DNA of 64,000 nucleotides from NCBI RefSeq assembly GCF_004366075.1, contig NZ_SODU01000001.1:2191134-2255133 (forward strand). Reading direction: 5' to 3'. The stretch comes from Kribbella pratensis. Its GTDB lineage: Bacteria; Actinomycetota; Actinomycetes; Propionibacteriales; Kribbellaceae. The notes beneath the pieces were generated by a model. The model saw only the letters and a program-made list of their open reading frames with translations, had not been told where the DNA came from and ran no database searches. Shown here piece by piece: positions 26,257 through 34,967 of this stretch (the first letter of the stretch is position 1; every line of letters starts with the position of its first letter). Position numbers and translations under genes: made by a program.

Positions 26257-27788
26257 TTGTTCCTCCAACCAGAGTTCTTCGCCCAGTTCAGGTACGCGAT
26301 ACCCAAGGCGTGCGAGCCTTGCACAGGCACGAGTTGTACGGCGTCGTACACGCGCAATGACTGCTGATAGACCAGCAGATCCTGCTCGGCGTACGCACCC
26401 CAGCGGGCACACTGCACCGCATTCGCCGGCACCGCGACGCCCGTCCCGTCGACCCGGTACCAGACCTCGGTCGCGGACCGGATCAGCTTCTGTGTGAACG
26501 TCTTCGTGAAACGCTGGATGTCCGTGGCGGGTCCGCCCACGATCCCCGCGTCGTACGCCGCATGCACGAACTCGGTGCTGATCGCGGCGTGGCTCAGGTC
26601 CTCGATCTGCTTAGAGGCCGGGTACGACGGCGTGTACTCCGAGATCCCTGCGGTCTTCGTGTACCCGGCGTACAGCTGGCTGTACGGCGGCCAATAGGTC
26701 CAGACGTAGGCGTCGCCAACGAGTCGCAGCGCGGGCTCGTACGCCTTCAACATCTGCAGGACCCGGGTCCGGTAGCGCGGCTGCCTGGTCACGCGGAACA
26801 GCTCGACCAGCACCTGGCCGATGCCCTGGCTCTGGTTGTACGGCTGGATGGTCCCGTCGAACGGGATCGGCGCGCCCTTCGGCCACACGTAGTCACCCGT
26901 GCCGTCCGCACGCGACACCCACTCCGGGTCATGGAACGCGACCGCCGCGGTCGCCGCATCCAGAACCTCCCTCGCGAACTCCTGCCGCTCGCCGCGCCGG
27001 AGCTTCGGCGACTGCAGCACCATCCGGGCGTAGCGGGCCAACGGGAACGCGATCATGCCGGTGTGCACAGCGAAGACGTAGTACTGCGACTTGAACGCGA
27101 TCGTGGTCGCCGCCGGTGCGGGCGCGGCCGCGGGAGCCGTCCGCAGATCGACGGCGGTCCAGCGCAGGGATGCGTTGTAGACGTTGTTGACCGCTGTCAC
27201 GACGTACGTCGGTGACGCCGGATCGAGGCTGACGGCGGGCAGCGTGACGACGGTGGTCGTGGCGGGGTTGCGGAGTACGAGGTCGAAGGTGCCGTCGGCA
27301 ACGTTCAGCACCTCGGCGGTCGACTCGGCCGATCTGATCCCGGCCCAGCGGAGCTGAATCGCCGGAGTGCCGTTGCCGTCGGGGAGCACGCCGTGACCGG
27401 CGGTGTAGTTCCCGGCTGTGCGCCAGACCTTGCCGGACCGGCCGGCGTAGTCCTCGACGCGCCTGGCGTGGTCGGTGGTTTTCATCAGGTGCCTGGCGCG
27501 GTCCTCGAACGTGCGCAGGTAGCGCTCGTCCTGGTAGGCCTCGTACATCCGCAGCAGGCCCAGCAGGAAGTAGGACTCGCCCCAGGCGTACAGACCGGCC
27601 TCGTTGTCCTGGGCGTTGGACGCGAGATAGCCGGCCTGCGCTGCGTCGAACGCGGCCGGAGAGTCGTAGACGAGTGGATCGGCTGTGGGTGCTGACAGGG
27701 CCGACAGAGCCGGGAGACCGGCCCAGGCGGCGACCCCGCCGGCGGCGGTGGTGAGTAGGAGCGTGCGGCGGCTGAGCTCAGGGTGCAT
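26253..27788 (-). CDS. Tat-exported alpha-helical carbohydrate-active protein (C5-epimerase-like?)
   Basis: 511 residues from the ATG at 27788. The N-terminus has a twin-arginine signal (ELSRRTLLLTTAAGGVAAWA). The mature part is in two helical regions around a short beta-rich insert (residues ~150-240). The C-terminal half, with IQPYNQSQGIGQVLVELFRVTRQPRYRTRVLQMLKAYEP and a WTYWPPYSQLY stretch, recalls the (alpha/alpha) barrel of glucuronyl C5-epimerases and some polysaccharide lyases. This is a resemblance in pattern only. It lies between two permease genes and the FAH gene, so it likely acts outside the cell on the polymer whose products are imported. Confidence 0.6.
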   Translation of the reverse strand: MHPELSRRTLLLTTAAGGVAAWAGLPALSALSAPTADPLVYDSPAAFDAAQAGYLASNAQDNEAGLYAWGESYFLLGLLRMYEAYQDERYLRTFEDRARHLMKTTDHARRVEDYAGRSGKVWRTAGNYTAGHGVLPDGNGTPAIQLRWAGIRSAESTAEVLNVADGTFDLVLRNPATTTVVTLPAVSLDPASPTYVVTAVNNVYNASLRWTAVDLRTAPAAAPAPAATTIAFKSQYYVFAVHTGMIAFPLARYARMVLQSPKLRRGERQEFAREVLDAATAAVAFHDPEWVSRADGTGDYVWPKGAPIPFDGTIQPYNQSQGIGQVLVELFRVTRQPRYRTRVLQMLKAYEPALRLVGDAYVWTYWPPYSQLYAGYTKTAGISEYTPSYPASKQIEDLSHAAISTEFVHAAYDAGIVGGPATDIQRFTKTFTQKLIRSATEVWYRVDGTGVAVPANAVQCARWGAYAEQDLLVYQQSLRVYDAVQLVPVQGSHALGIAYLNWAKNSGWRNK

Positions 27789-27838
27789 CGGTGCCTCACA
27801 AGAATTGGGGGTGGGCGGGGGTTGGGCGGGAGGGCGGG

Positions 27839-28687
27839 TCAGCCTTTGACGGCGCCGCCCATGCTGTTGAGGATGCGTTTCTGAAGCAGGAGAAAGACGA
27901 CGACGACCGGGACCAGCGAGATCACGGTGCCGGCGGCGAGACCGCGGACGTCGGTGCCGGAGACGCCGCTCAGGTAGGCGATCCCGAGCGCGATCGGGAA
28001 CTTGGACTGGCTGGTCAGCACCACCAGCGGCCAGATGAAGCTGTTCCACACCGACACGAACCCGAGGATCGCCAGTACGGCGAGCGTCGGCGCCACGATC
28101 GGCACGCAGATCCGCCAGAAGATCGCGAATTCGTTCGCACCGTCGACGCGGGCGGCCTCGACGATCTCGTCCGGGATCTGCGAGAACGCCTGGCGGAGCA
28201 GGAAGATGCCGAGCGACGACAGGATCGCGGGCAGGATCACCGCGGCGAACGTGTCGGTCAGCCCGAGCTCGCTCATCACCAGGAACCGCGGGATCAGCAT
28301 CAGTTCGCCGGGCAGGAACATGATCGACAGGAACAGCATGAAGAACACGCCGCGGCCGCGGAACGCGATCCTGGCCAGCGGGTACGCCGTCAGCGCGGAC
28401 ACCACGAGGTACACCGGGACCGTGATGCCGACGTAGATCACCGAGTTCACCAGGAACCGCGCGTACGGGATCGTCGTCCACGCCTCGCGGAACCATTCGG
28501 CCACCGGCGGCCGCGGGATCAGGTCGGGCGGGAACCCGAACACATCCTGGCCGGCGGGCTTGGTCGCGGCGCTGAGCAGGATCAGGAACGGCCCGATGAA
28601 CAACGCGGCGACGGCGATCAGCAGCAGATACAGCCCGATCCGGCGCGCGTTGAGCCTCGGCGTACGCCGGTAAAGCCGCCTGGCCAT
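27839..28687 (-). CDS. Sugar ABC transporter permease (second subunit, MalG type)
   Basis: 282 residues from the ATG at 28687, whose A is shared with the stop of the upstream permease (TGATG). Six helices are seen; the EAA loop is EIVEAARVDGANEFAIFWRICVPIVAPTLA. The opening ARRIGLYLLLIAVAALFIGPFLILLSAATKP is typical of CUT1 subunits. The pair with the 28687-29568 gene and the divergent binding protein (29759) make the importer of this locus. No ATPase is encoded nearby. A 50-bp gap separates it from the downstream exported protein. Confidence 0.93.
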   Translation of the reverse strand: MARRLYRRTPRLNARRIGLYLLLIAVAALFIGPFLILLSAATKPAGQDVFGFPPDLIPRPPVAEWFREAWTTIPYARFLVNSVIYVGITVPVYLVVSALTAYPLARIAFRGRGVFFMLFLSIMFLPGELMLIPRFLVMSELGLTDTFAAVILPAILSSLGIFLLRQAFSQIPDEIVEAARVDGANEFAIFWRICVPIVAPTLAVLAILGFVSVWNSFIWPLVVLTSQSKFPIALGIAYLSGVSGTDVRGLAAGTVISLVPVVVVFLLLQKRILNSMGGAVKG

Positions 28688-29568
28688 CAGATGTCCCTCC
28701 GCCGGGTCACCAAGAGGTTGAAGCCGGCCAGGACGATCATGATCGCCCACAGCAGCAGGCCGACGGCGCTCGCGTAGCCCATGTCGTAGTCCTCGAAGGC
28801 TTTCGACCAGATGTAGTAGCCGAGGGTGAGAGTGGCGTCGAGCGGCCCGCCCCGGGTCAGCACGTACACCGACTCGAAGGCCCGCATCGCCTCGAGCATG
28901 CTGAGCACGAGCGTCACCGCGAACGTCGGCCGCAGCGACGGTACGACGACGTTCAGCAGCCGCTGCCACGCGTTCGCACCGTCGATCGTCGCCGCCTCGA
29001 TCTGGTCCGAGGGGACGGACTGCAACCCGGCCAGGTAGATCATCATGAACAGACCGGCGTTCTTCCACGCCTCCAGCAGCACGACCGTGGGCAGCGCCCA
29101 GTGCCGGTCGAGCAGGAAGTCGGTCGGTCCGGCGCCGAACAGGCCGAGCACCCAGTTCACGACGCCCTCGCGGTTGAACACGTACCGCCAGGCGACCGCC
29201 ACCGCGACCATCGACGTGATCACCGGCAGGTAGTAGAGCATCCGGAACGCCTGGATCGCGCGCAGCTTGAGGTTCACCAGCATCGCCAGGAACAGCGGCG
29301 CGACCACGGTCAGCGGCAGGAACATCAGCACGAACAGCAGCGAGTTCCGCAGCGCGATCCAGACCCGCGGGTCGTGCGCCATCCGGACGAAGTTGTCCAG
29401 CCCGGAGAAGCGCACCGGATGCACGATGTCGTAGTCGGAGAACGCGAGCTGGATCGCGATCACGGCCGGCCACGCGAACATCGCGGCGTAGAACAGCAGC
29501 CCGGGCAGCATGAACACGTACGGCGTGTACCAGTGCTGACCGACCACGCGGCCCTTCAAACCCGGCAT
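28687..29568 (-). CDS. Sugar ABC transporter permease (first subunit, MalF type)
   Basis: 293 residues from the ATG at 29568 with a GAGGAG site. The frame is open to 29793, but the upstream part covers the divergent promoter and is not protein-like. Six helices; the EAA loop is QIEAATIDGANAWQRLLNVVVPSLRPTFA. First gene of the minus-strand operon. A 20-bp palindrome lies 15 bp upstream of its start. Confidence 0.93.
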   Translation of the reverse strand: MPGLKGRVVGQHWYTPYVFMLPGLLFYAAMFAWPAVIAIQLAFSDYDIVHPVRFSGLDNFVRMAHDPRVWIALRNSLLFVLMFLPLTVVAPLFLAMLVNLKLRAIQAFRMLYYLPVITSMVAVAVAWRYVFNREGVVNWVLGLFGAGPTDFLLDRHWALPTVVLLEAWKNAGLFMMIYLAGLQSVPSDQIEAATIDGANAWQRLLNVVVPSLRPTFAVTLVLSMLEAMRAFESVYVLTRGGPLDATLTLGYYIWSKAFEDYDMGYASAVGLLLWAIMIVLAGFNLLVTRRRDI

Positions 29569-29582
29569 ACCCGCTCCTCGTG

Positions 29583-29602
29583 TCTGAAACCCGGATTTCA
29601 GA
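29583..29602. promoter_or_regulatory. Operator-like palindrome in the divergent control region (site 1)
   Basis: TCTGAAACCCGGATTTCAGA: 9 of 10 pairs match, with arms TCTGAAA and TTTCAGA around a CCGG centre. It is located 15 bp from the minus-strand permease start, where a repressor would block that promoter. Confidence 0.6.
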
Positions 29603-29715
29603 TACCAAGCTGACGGGAACCGTAACGCAGAACGCAGCGGCCCGGAAGCGGTAACTCCAGAAAATTTCCGGCATCTTCCGTTGACTCGTGCGAACAGATG
29701 GCGAACACTCTGATG

Positions 29716-29735
29716 TCTGTAAGCCAGGTTTAGGA
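29716..29735. promoter_or_regulatory. Operator-like palindrome in the divergent control region (site 2)
   Basis: TCTGTAAGCCAGGTTTAGGA agrees with site 1 at 14 of 20 positions. It lies 24 bp before the plus-strand binding-protein start. The two sites thus flank the 190-bp divergent region, one next to each operon. Confidence 0.4.
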
Positions 29736-29758
29736 CATTCCCCCCTGAGGAGCCAACG

Positions 29759-31054
29759 ATGGCCCGACTGCGACTCACCGCTGTTGTCGCCACTCTCGTC
29801 CTCGCCCTCGCCGGCTGCGTGTCCGGCAGTCCCGCGGGCGGGAGCGACGACCAGAAACAGTCCGGCGACGCCTACTCCGGTGACGTCGAGTGGTGGACGA
29901 TCAACCTGCAGAAGAACTACGGGCCGGACATCCAGAAGTGGATCGACGCCTACCAGAAGGAGCACCCGAAGGTCTCGATCAAGTGGGTCGACGTACCCGG
30001 TGCCGACATCACCACCAAGCTGCTGGCGGCGATCGCCAGCGGCAAGGTGCCGGACGTCGTCAACTTCACCTCCGCGACCACCGGCCTCTTCGCCGGCTCG
30101 ATGGCCGACCTGAGCTCGCTGTTCAGCGCCGACGACGTCGCCGCGTACCTGCCGAACCTGGCCGAGCCGTTGGTTGTCGACGGCAAGCGCATCGCGATCC
30201 CGTGGTACAACGGCGGCACGTCACTGGCGTTCTACAACAAGGATCTGCTGGCCAAGGCGGGTTTCGATCCGGCCAAGCCACCGAAGACGTACGACGACGC
30301 GCTCACGCTCGCGAAGACGTACCACGACGCGACCGGCAAGTCGGCGACCAACTTCATGGCGTACTCCAGCGTCGTGCAGGCGAACGGCATCCCGCTGCTC
30401 TCGGAGGACGGCAAGACGGCCGCGTTCAACACACCGGAGACCCTCGCGCTGCTGGAGAAGTTCAAGCCGCTCTTCAGCTCGGGCGCGATCGCCCCCGGAA
30501 GCCTCAGCGAGAACCCGCGGGACATGCCGCAGTCGCTGGAGAACAAGGGCATCGCGTTCAACCCGGCCGCCGTGTCCAGCTCGCTGCTGAACGTCGAGAA
30601 GAACGCGCCCGCGGTCTACTCCTCGATCACGGTCGGCCCGCCGGTGACCGGTGCCGACGGCAAGTTCTACATGCCGGGCCAGCAGGTGATGGGGATCCCC
30701 GCTAAGTCGGACAACCAGGCCGCCGCGGCAGCCTGGCTCAAGTACGTCGCCGCGCCCGAGCAGCAGCTCGCGCTGTGCAAGCTGGTGCCGATCTACCCGT
30801 CCTCGGTGAAGGCGCTCGAGGACCCGTTCTTCACCGAGATCTCCGGCACCACGCCGGCTGATCAGGCGCGGAAGATCCTGGTCGACACCTTCAAGCAGAG
30901 CATCGACGCGTCGATGGGGTCGGGCAACGACGAGCAGCTGCGGCAGCTGTTCGACGACCAGGTGCGGGCGTTCATGTCCGGGACCAAGTCGGCGAAGCAG
31001 GCCCTGGACGACGCCGAGAAGGCATGGAACGACACACTGGCGAAGGGCAAGTAG
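29759..31054 (+). CDS. Sugar ABC transporter substrate-binding lipoprotein
   Basis: 431 residues from an ATG with a GAGGAG ribosome binding site. The lipobox is LALAGC. The mature part opens with DVEWWTINLQKNYGPDIQKWIDAYQKEHPKVSIKWVDVPG and continues with AIASGKVPDVVNF and AIPWYNGGTSLAFYNKDLLAKAGFDPAKPPKTYDDAL, all typical of CUT1 binding proteins. It provides substrate to the permeases encoded divergently. First gene of a seven-gene plus-strand operon. Confidence 0.93.
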   Translation: MARLRLTAVVATLVLALAGCVSGSPAGGSDDQKQSGDAYSGDVEWWTINLQKNYGPDIQKWIDAYQKEHPKVSIKWVDVPGADITTKLLAAIASGKVPDVVNFTSATTGLFAGSMADLSSLFSADDVAAYLPNLAEPLVVDGKRIAIPWYNGGTSLAFYNKDLLAKAGFDPAKPPKTYDDALTLAKTYHDATGKSATNFMAYSSVVQANGIPLLSEDGKTAAFNTPETLALLEKFKPLFSSGAIAPGSLSENPRDMPQSLENKGIAFNPAAVSSSLLNVEKNAPAVYSSITVGPPVTGADGKFYMPGQQVMGIPAKSDNQAAAAAWLKYVAAPEQQLALCKLVPIYPSSVKALEDPFFTEISGTTPADQARKILVDTFKQSIDASMGSGNDEQLRQLFDDQVRAFMSGTKSAKQALDDAEKAWNDTLAKGK

Positions 31055-31055
31055 C

Positions 31056-32090
31056 GTGCTGCGTATTGGGATCGTGGGCGCCGGGATCATGGGCCGCGGC
31101 AACGCGTTGTCGTTGTCCGGCCGGGCCGACGCCGAGATCACGGCGGTGACCAGCCGATCCGCCGACTCCGCCGCGCAGCTCGCGGACGAGATCGCCGAGC
31201 GCGGCGCGCCGCGGCCGACGATCCATCCCGACCTCGGCGCCCTGCTGGACGACGACGCCGTGGACGCGGTCGCCCTGACCACGCCGGACGACGTCCACGG
31301 CGAGATGATGGTCCGCGCCGCGGAGGCCGGGAAGCACATCCTGGTGGAGAAGCCGATGACGACGTCGGTCGCGGAGGCCGACGCCGCGGTGAAGGCGATC
31401 CGCGAGAACGGCGTGATCGCGATGTGCCTGTTCAACCACCGGTGGGTGCCGGCGTACGCGCAGGCCTACGAGCTGCTCGCGGACCTCGGCGACGCAGCGG
31501 TCGCGTACGCGCGCAAGGACGACACGATCTTCGTGCCGACCGAGATGCTGTCCTGGGCGGATCGCACGACCTGCGCCTGGTTCCTGTCCAGCCACGACAT
31601 CGACTTGGTGTCATGGCTGCTCCGCGACCAGGTACGACGGGTCTACGCGACCGCGCGCTGGGGCAAACTCCGGTCGCTCGGGATCGAGACGCCGGACGCG
31701 ATCCAGATCCAGGCGGAGTACTCGCGCGGCACAGTGGCGACCTTCGAGTCCGCGTGGATCTACCCGAACACGTTCCCGACGACAGTTGATTCGTACGTCG
31801 CAGTGGTCGCGGACGACGGTGTGGTGCAGCTGGACCGGCAGCGGGAGAACGTCGTACTGGCAAAGCCGGACGGCTACAGCTATCCGCGGAACATGCTGCA
31901 GCGGGTCATGCACGGGATCCCGTCCGGTGCGTACGCCGACGCGATCGCGCACTGGGTCGACTGCTGCCGTACCGGCCGGGAACCGCTCATCACGATCGAG
32001 AGCAGCCGCAACGTCACCGCCGTGCTCGAGGCCGCCCACCTGTCGATCGAGACGCGCCAGCCCGTCGACGTGTCCATGCTGGTCGCATGA
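31056..32090 (+). CDS. Gfo/Idh/MocA family oxidoreductase
   Basis: 344 residues from a GTG one base after the binding-protein stop. The Rossmann motif is LRIGIVGAGIMGRGNALSLS. The conserved sugar-binding lysine lies in HILVEKPMT and the C-terminal domain follows with FNHRWVPAYAQAYELL. It likely oxidises a sugar or sugar acid with NAD(P)+. It overlaps the lyase gene (ATGA), consistent with a single transcript. Confidence 0.92.
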   Translation: MLRIGIVGAGIMGRGNALSLSGRADAEITAVTSRSADSAAQLADEIAERGAPRPTIHPDLGALLDDDAVDAVALTTPDDVHGEMMVRAAEAGKHILVEKPMTTSVAEADAAVKAIRENGVIAMCLFNHRWVPAYAQAYELLADLGDAAVAYARKDDTIFVPTEMLSWADRTTCAWFLSSHDIDLVSWLLRDQVRRVYATARWGKLRSLGIETPDAIQIQAEYSRGTVATFESAWIYPNTFPTTVDSYVAVVADDGVVQLDRQRENVVLAKPDGYSYPRNMLQRVMHGIPSGAYADAIAHWVDCCRTGREPLITIESSRNVTAVLEAAHLSIETRQPVDVSMLVA

Positions 32091-34216
32091 CCGAAGGACC
32101 TGAGAAGCCGCGGCACATCGACGGGCGCATCAATCGGATCGGGACCGACGACCTGATCAAGGCGTTCGGCTCACCGGCCGGCGACCTGGCAGGCCTCCGC
32201 GCGTTTGTGGGCGAGCAGCTGAGGCGACCCGCCTGGCCGTTGCCGGAGTGGGCTGAGGCGACTCGAGCTACACCGGACGCCGTACTGGCTGCTGCTGCTC
32301 CACTACTGGATGGTGTCAATGTCACCGGACGGGGACTCGGGCGGTCGCAGCTGTACGGCTTCCACTACCTCGGGTGGCTCGCGCCTGGAGTCCAGGCGTG
32401 GCTGCTGACCGGTGACGAGCGCTACTTGCAGGCGTTCGAAAAGCACCTCGATCAGTGGGTGGAGCACCGTGACTCGGTGACCGGTGAGTGGCCGGGTCTC
32501 GACGCCATCTGGTACTCGCTCGGCACGTGGGCCCGCTGCCGCAGTCTGCTGCCGACACTCGAGGTACTGACCTCCTCGCCGCTGTCCGACCGCGTGTGGG
32601 GCCGCCTGGTCGCGACACTCGTCGGCGGAGCCCGCTGGTCGTACGACGAGCATGACGTGTTCCGGCACGGGAACTGGCAACTGGTGTGCGCGACCGAACT
32701 GCTGCACCTCAGCGCCGTACTGCCCTCACTCGTGGAGTCTGAGGCGTGGGCGGAGCGTGCGCGGCAGCGCATCGAGGAGCACCTGCTACTGGACATCTAT
32801 CCGGACGGCGGGCACTACGAGCGCTCACCCGGGTACCACCGGATGGTGTTGACGGCTCTGCAGACAGCAGCACGGATCGACCCGGCCGTGGCGGCGCATC
32901 CCCGTTTTGCCGCGATGCACACGTGGATGTGCGAGCTGGTCTCGTCGGGCGGCTGGCTGCCGCACCTGCAGGACAGTGGGATCGAGTGGCCCGCAGCGTC
33001 GTTGCTGCGCGGCAGTTACCTGCTGAACGACCCTGTGTTCGCGCGGGTCGCAGCGCAATGGATGTCGCAGTCGGAGCTCGCTGCGGAGGTGGCGACGTTT
33101 CCTGCCCGGCCAGAGCGTGAGGAGCGGTGGCTGTCGCCAGGCGCAGTTCCTGAGCTACCGCAGGCGACTGTGCTGCCGGAGTCGGGGTACACGATCCTGC
33201 GGAGTCCAGAACTGCGTGCGGTGATCAACCATGGCCCGCACATCGAGCACCAGTTGGAGTCGCACTCACATCGCGCCGTACTGGACCTGGTGCTGGACGG
33301 GTGGCAGCAGCCGTTGCTGTGGGAGGCGGGCGGTCCACCGAGCTACGACGATCCGGGCTACCTGACGTGGTACCAGTCGGGCCGCGGCCACAACACGATC
33401 CTCGTCGACGACCAGGAGCTGTCGACGGACCGCAGTGTGGACGTCGACCCACTCGTCGACGCCAACGTGCTCGCCGTGTTCTCTGGCCGTCACCACGGCA
33501 ACGGCATCGAGCAGACCCGAACGATCGCACTGGTCCGCGAGAGCCCGTCGTACGTCGTTGTCACCGACCACGCGCCGGACACGCACACCTTCCGTGCTTG
33601 CTGGCACGCGCTGCACCCGTGGCGTGAGGTGGGGCAGCTCGCGTACGACGCCTCTGCGCCCAACGGACCGGGCTTGCTGTTGATCGACGCCGGTGATGCT
33701 ACTCAGGTTGAGCTGACCGAGGGCGTAGCTCGTCATCCGGTGCTGGAGCGTCGGACGGCTGAGTACGGCCCGCTGCACTCGCTCACGGTGACGCGGTCGA
33801 CCGCCGGCTTCACGACCGTGCTGGTGCCGCACGCCGGCGCCGAGCCGGCCGCAGTGTCGGTGGATCGGGTCGACGGTGAGCTGGTGGTCGCCCTCGACGA
33901 GACGGTCGACCGGATCGGGCGGTCCACGTGGACGCGGACCGTCGACGGTCAGTTGACCTGGGCAACCGGGTGGCGGGTGCGGACGCTGCCGGGCCTCCTA
34001 CGGGCGACTGACAACGTCGACGTACTGGCCAGGCCGACCGGCGACACGCTGCGCTTCGAGATCACCTGCTCCGGACGCTGCGGGCTGTGGATTCGCGCAC
34101 ACGGTGAGATCAGGCTCAACGGGATGCTGATCGACGCGATCGTCGAGGACGAGTGGGCGCACTTGACGCTTCCGTACGCCGGGGCGTGGACTGTTGACGG
34201 GGTTCGCTATGAGTGA
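32087..34216 (+). CDS. Heparinase II/III family polysaccharide lyase
   Basis: 709 residues without a signal peptide. The N-terminal alpha-helical toroid (about 45-340) carries HGNWQLVCATELLHLSAVLPS and the motif GGHYERSPGYHRMVLTAL. The beta-sandwich half starts near residue 360, with SHSHRAVLDLVLDGWQQPLLWEAGGPPSYDDPGYLTWYQSGRGHNTILVDDQE, the typical heparinase II/III block with its His-rich metal and catalytic site. Known relatives cleave uronate-containing glycans (heparan, alginate) by beta-elimination. As it seems cytoplasmic, it should act on imported oligosaccharides. It overlaps neighbours on both sides. Confidence 0.9.
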   Translation: MTEGPEKPRHIDGRINRIGTDDLIKAFGSPAGDLAGLRAFVGEQLRRPAWPLPEWAEATRATPDAVLAAAAPLLDGVNVTGRGLGRSQLYGFHYLGWLAPGVQAWLLTGDERYLQAFEKHLDQWVEHRDSVTGEWPGLDAIWYSLGTWARCRSLLPTLEVLTSSPLSDRVWGRLVATLVGGARWSYDEHDVFRHGNWQLVCATELLHLSAVLPSLVESEAWAERARQRIEEHLLLDIYPDGGHYERSPGYHRMVLTALQTAARIDPAVAAHPRFAAMHTWMCELVSSGGWLPHLQDSGIEWPAASLLRGSYLLNDPVFARVAAQWMSQSELAAEVATFPARPEREERWLSPGAVPELPQATVLPESGYTILRSPELRAVINHGPHIEHQLESHSHRAVLDLVLDGWQQPLLWEAGGPPSYDDPGYLTWYQSGRGHNTILVDDQELSTDRSVDVDPLVDANVLAVFSGRHHGNGIEQTRTIALVRESPSYVVVTDHAPDTHTFRACWHALHPWREVGQLAYDASAPNGPGLLLIDAGDATQVELTEGVARHPVLERRTAEYGPLHSLTVTRSTAGFTTVLVPHAGAEPAAVSVDRVDGELVVALDETVDRIGRSTWTRTVDGQLTWATGWRVRTLPGLLRATDNVDVLARPTGDTLRFEITCSGRCGLWIRAHGEIRLNGMLIDAIVEDEWAHLTLPYAGAWTVDGVRYE

Positions 34217-34967
34217 CGACGTAACCAGCGGGTGGTTCGACGCGCGGATCGTCACCGGCGCGCATCCTGCCTCCCTGCTCCCACCCACCGACCGGGACGC
34301 GATCGCCGCGCATCTGGACCGCTACGCGCTGTCCGGCGCTCTGGTGAGCGCGATGGCATCGTGGTTGCACGACCCGATCGGCGGCAACGTGGAAGCGTCT
34401 GCGATCGCACACGACCTGGCCGACCACGGCGTACTGGCATGCTGGACTGCGGTCCCGGCGACGTCCGGTGAGCTCGACTCGCTGACCGACCTGGTGGATC
34501 GCGCGGTGGACGACGGCGTCGCGGCCTTCCGCATCCACCCCGCGTCGCACGGCTTCTCCCCCGCTCTGCTCATCGAGTTGTACGACGCGCTCCAGACCAA
34601 CCGCCTGCCGTTGTGCGTCGACGCCGCGGAACTCTCCTGGCCGGACCTGAACACGATCGCGACCCGCTTCCCGGAGCTGCCGATCGTCGTGTCGAACCTC
34701 GGGTACCGGAAGCTCCGCGAACTCTGGGCCACGCTTGTTGGGCACACCAACGTCTTCGTCGATCTCGTCGACTTCGCCGCGCATCAGGGCGTCGAGTGGC
34801 TCGCCGCCAACGACCTCGCCGACCGGTTGCTGTTCGCCACCGGCCTCGGGGTCCGCGATCCCGGCGAGAGCATCGTCCGGCTCGCGTGGTCCGGTCTCGA
34901 CGACGCGACGGTCCGCCTGGTCGGCTCGGGGAACGCGCGCCGGCTGCTCCAGGGAGTACGAGCATGA
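34209..34967 (+). CDS. Amidohydrolase-fold protein lacking metal ligands
   Basis: 252 residues from the ATG at 34209, overlapping the lyase stop by eight bases. It aligns in outline with the next gene's amidohydrolase: start strand, Lys/Arg-containing HP motif (AFRIHPASHG), and C-terminal GNARRLLQ. However, the metal-binding features are changed: FDARIVTG replaces DVHAHLG, VVSNLGYR replaces VVLGHAG, and LLFATGLGV replaces VLFGSDFP. It is therefore probably a non-metal or inactive partner of the following enzyme. It ends in an ATGA overlap with it. Confidence 0.7.
   Translation: MSDDVTSGWFDARIVTGAHPASLLPPTDRDAIAAHLDRYALSGALVSAMASWLHDPIGGNVEASAIAHDLADHGVLACWTAVPATSGELDSLTDLVDRAVDDGVAAFRIHPASHGFSPALLIELYDALQTNRLPLCVDAAELSWPDLNTIATRFPELPIVVSNLGYRKLRELWATLVGHTNVFVDLVDFAAHQGVEWLAANDLADRLLFATGLGVRDPGESIVRLAWSGLDDATVRLVGSGNARRLLQGVRA

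Noticed and set aside
26253..28496. Single 747-codon protein joining part of a permease region to the Tat-exported protein
   Set aside because: The upstream 236 codons are out of frame with the true permease. The Tat signal and ATG at 27788 mark the real start.
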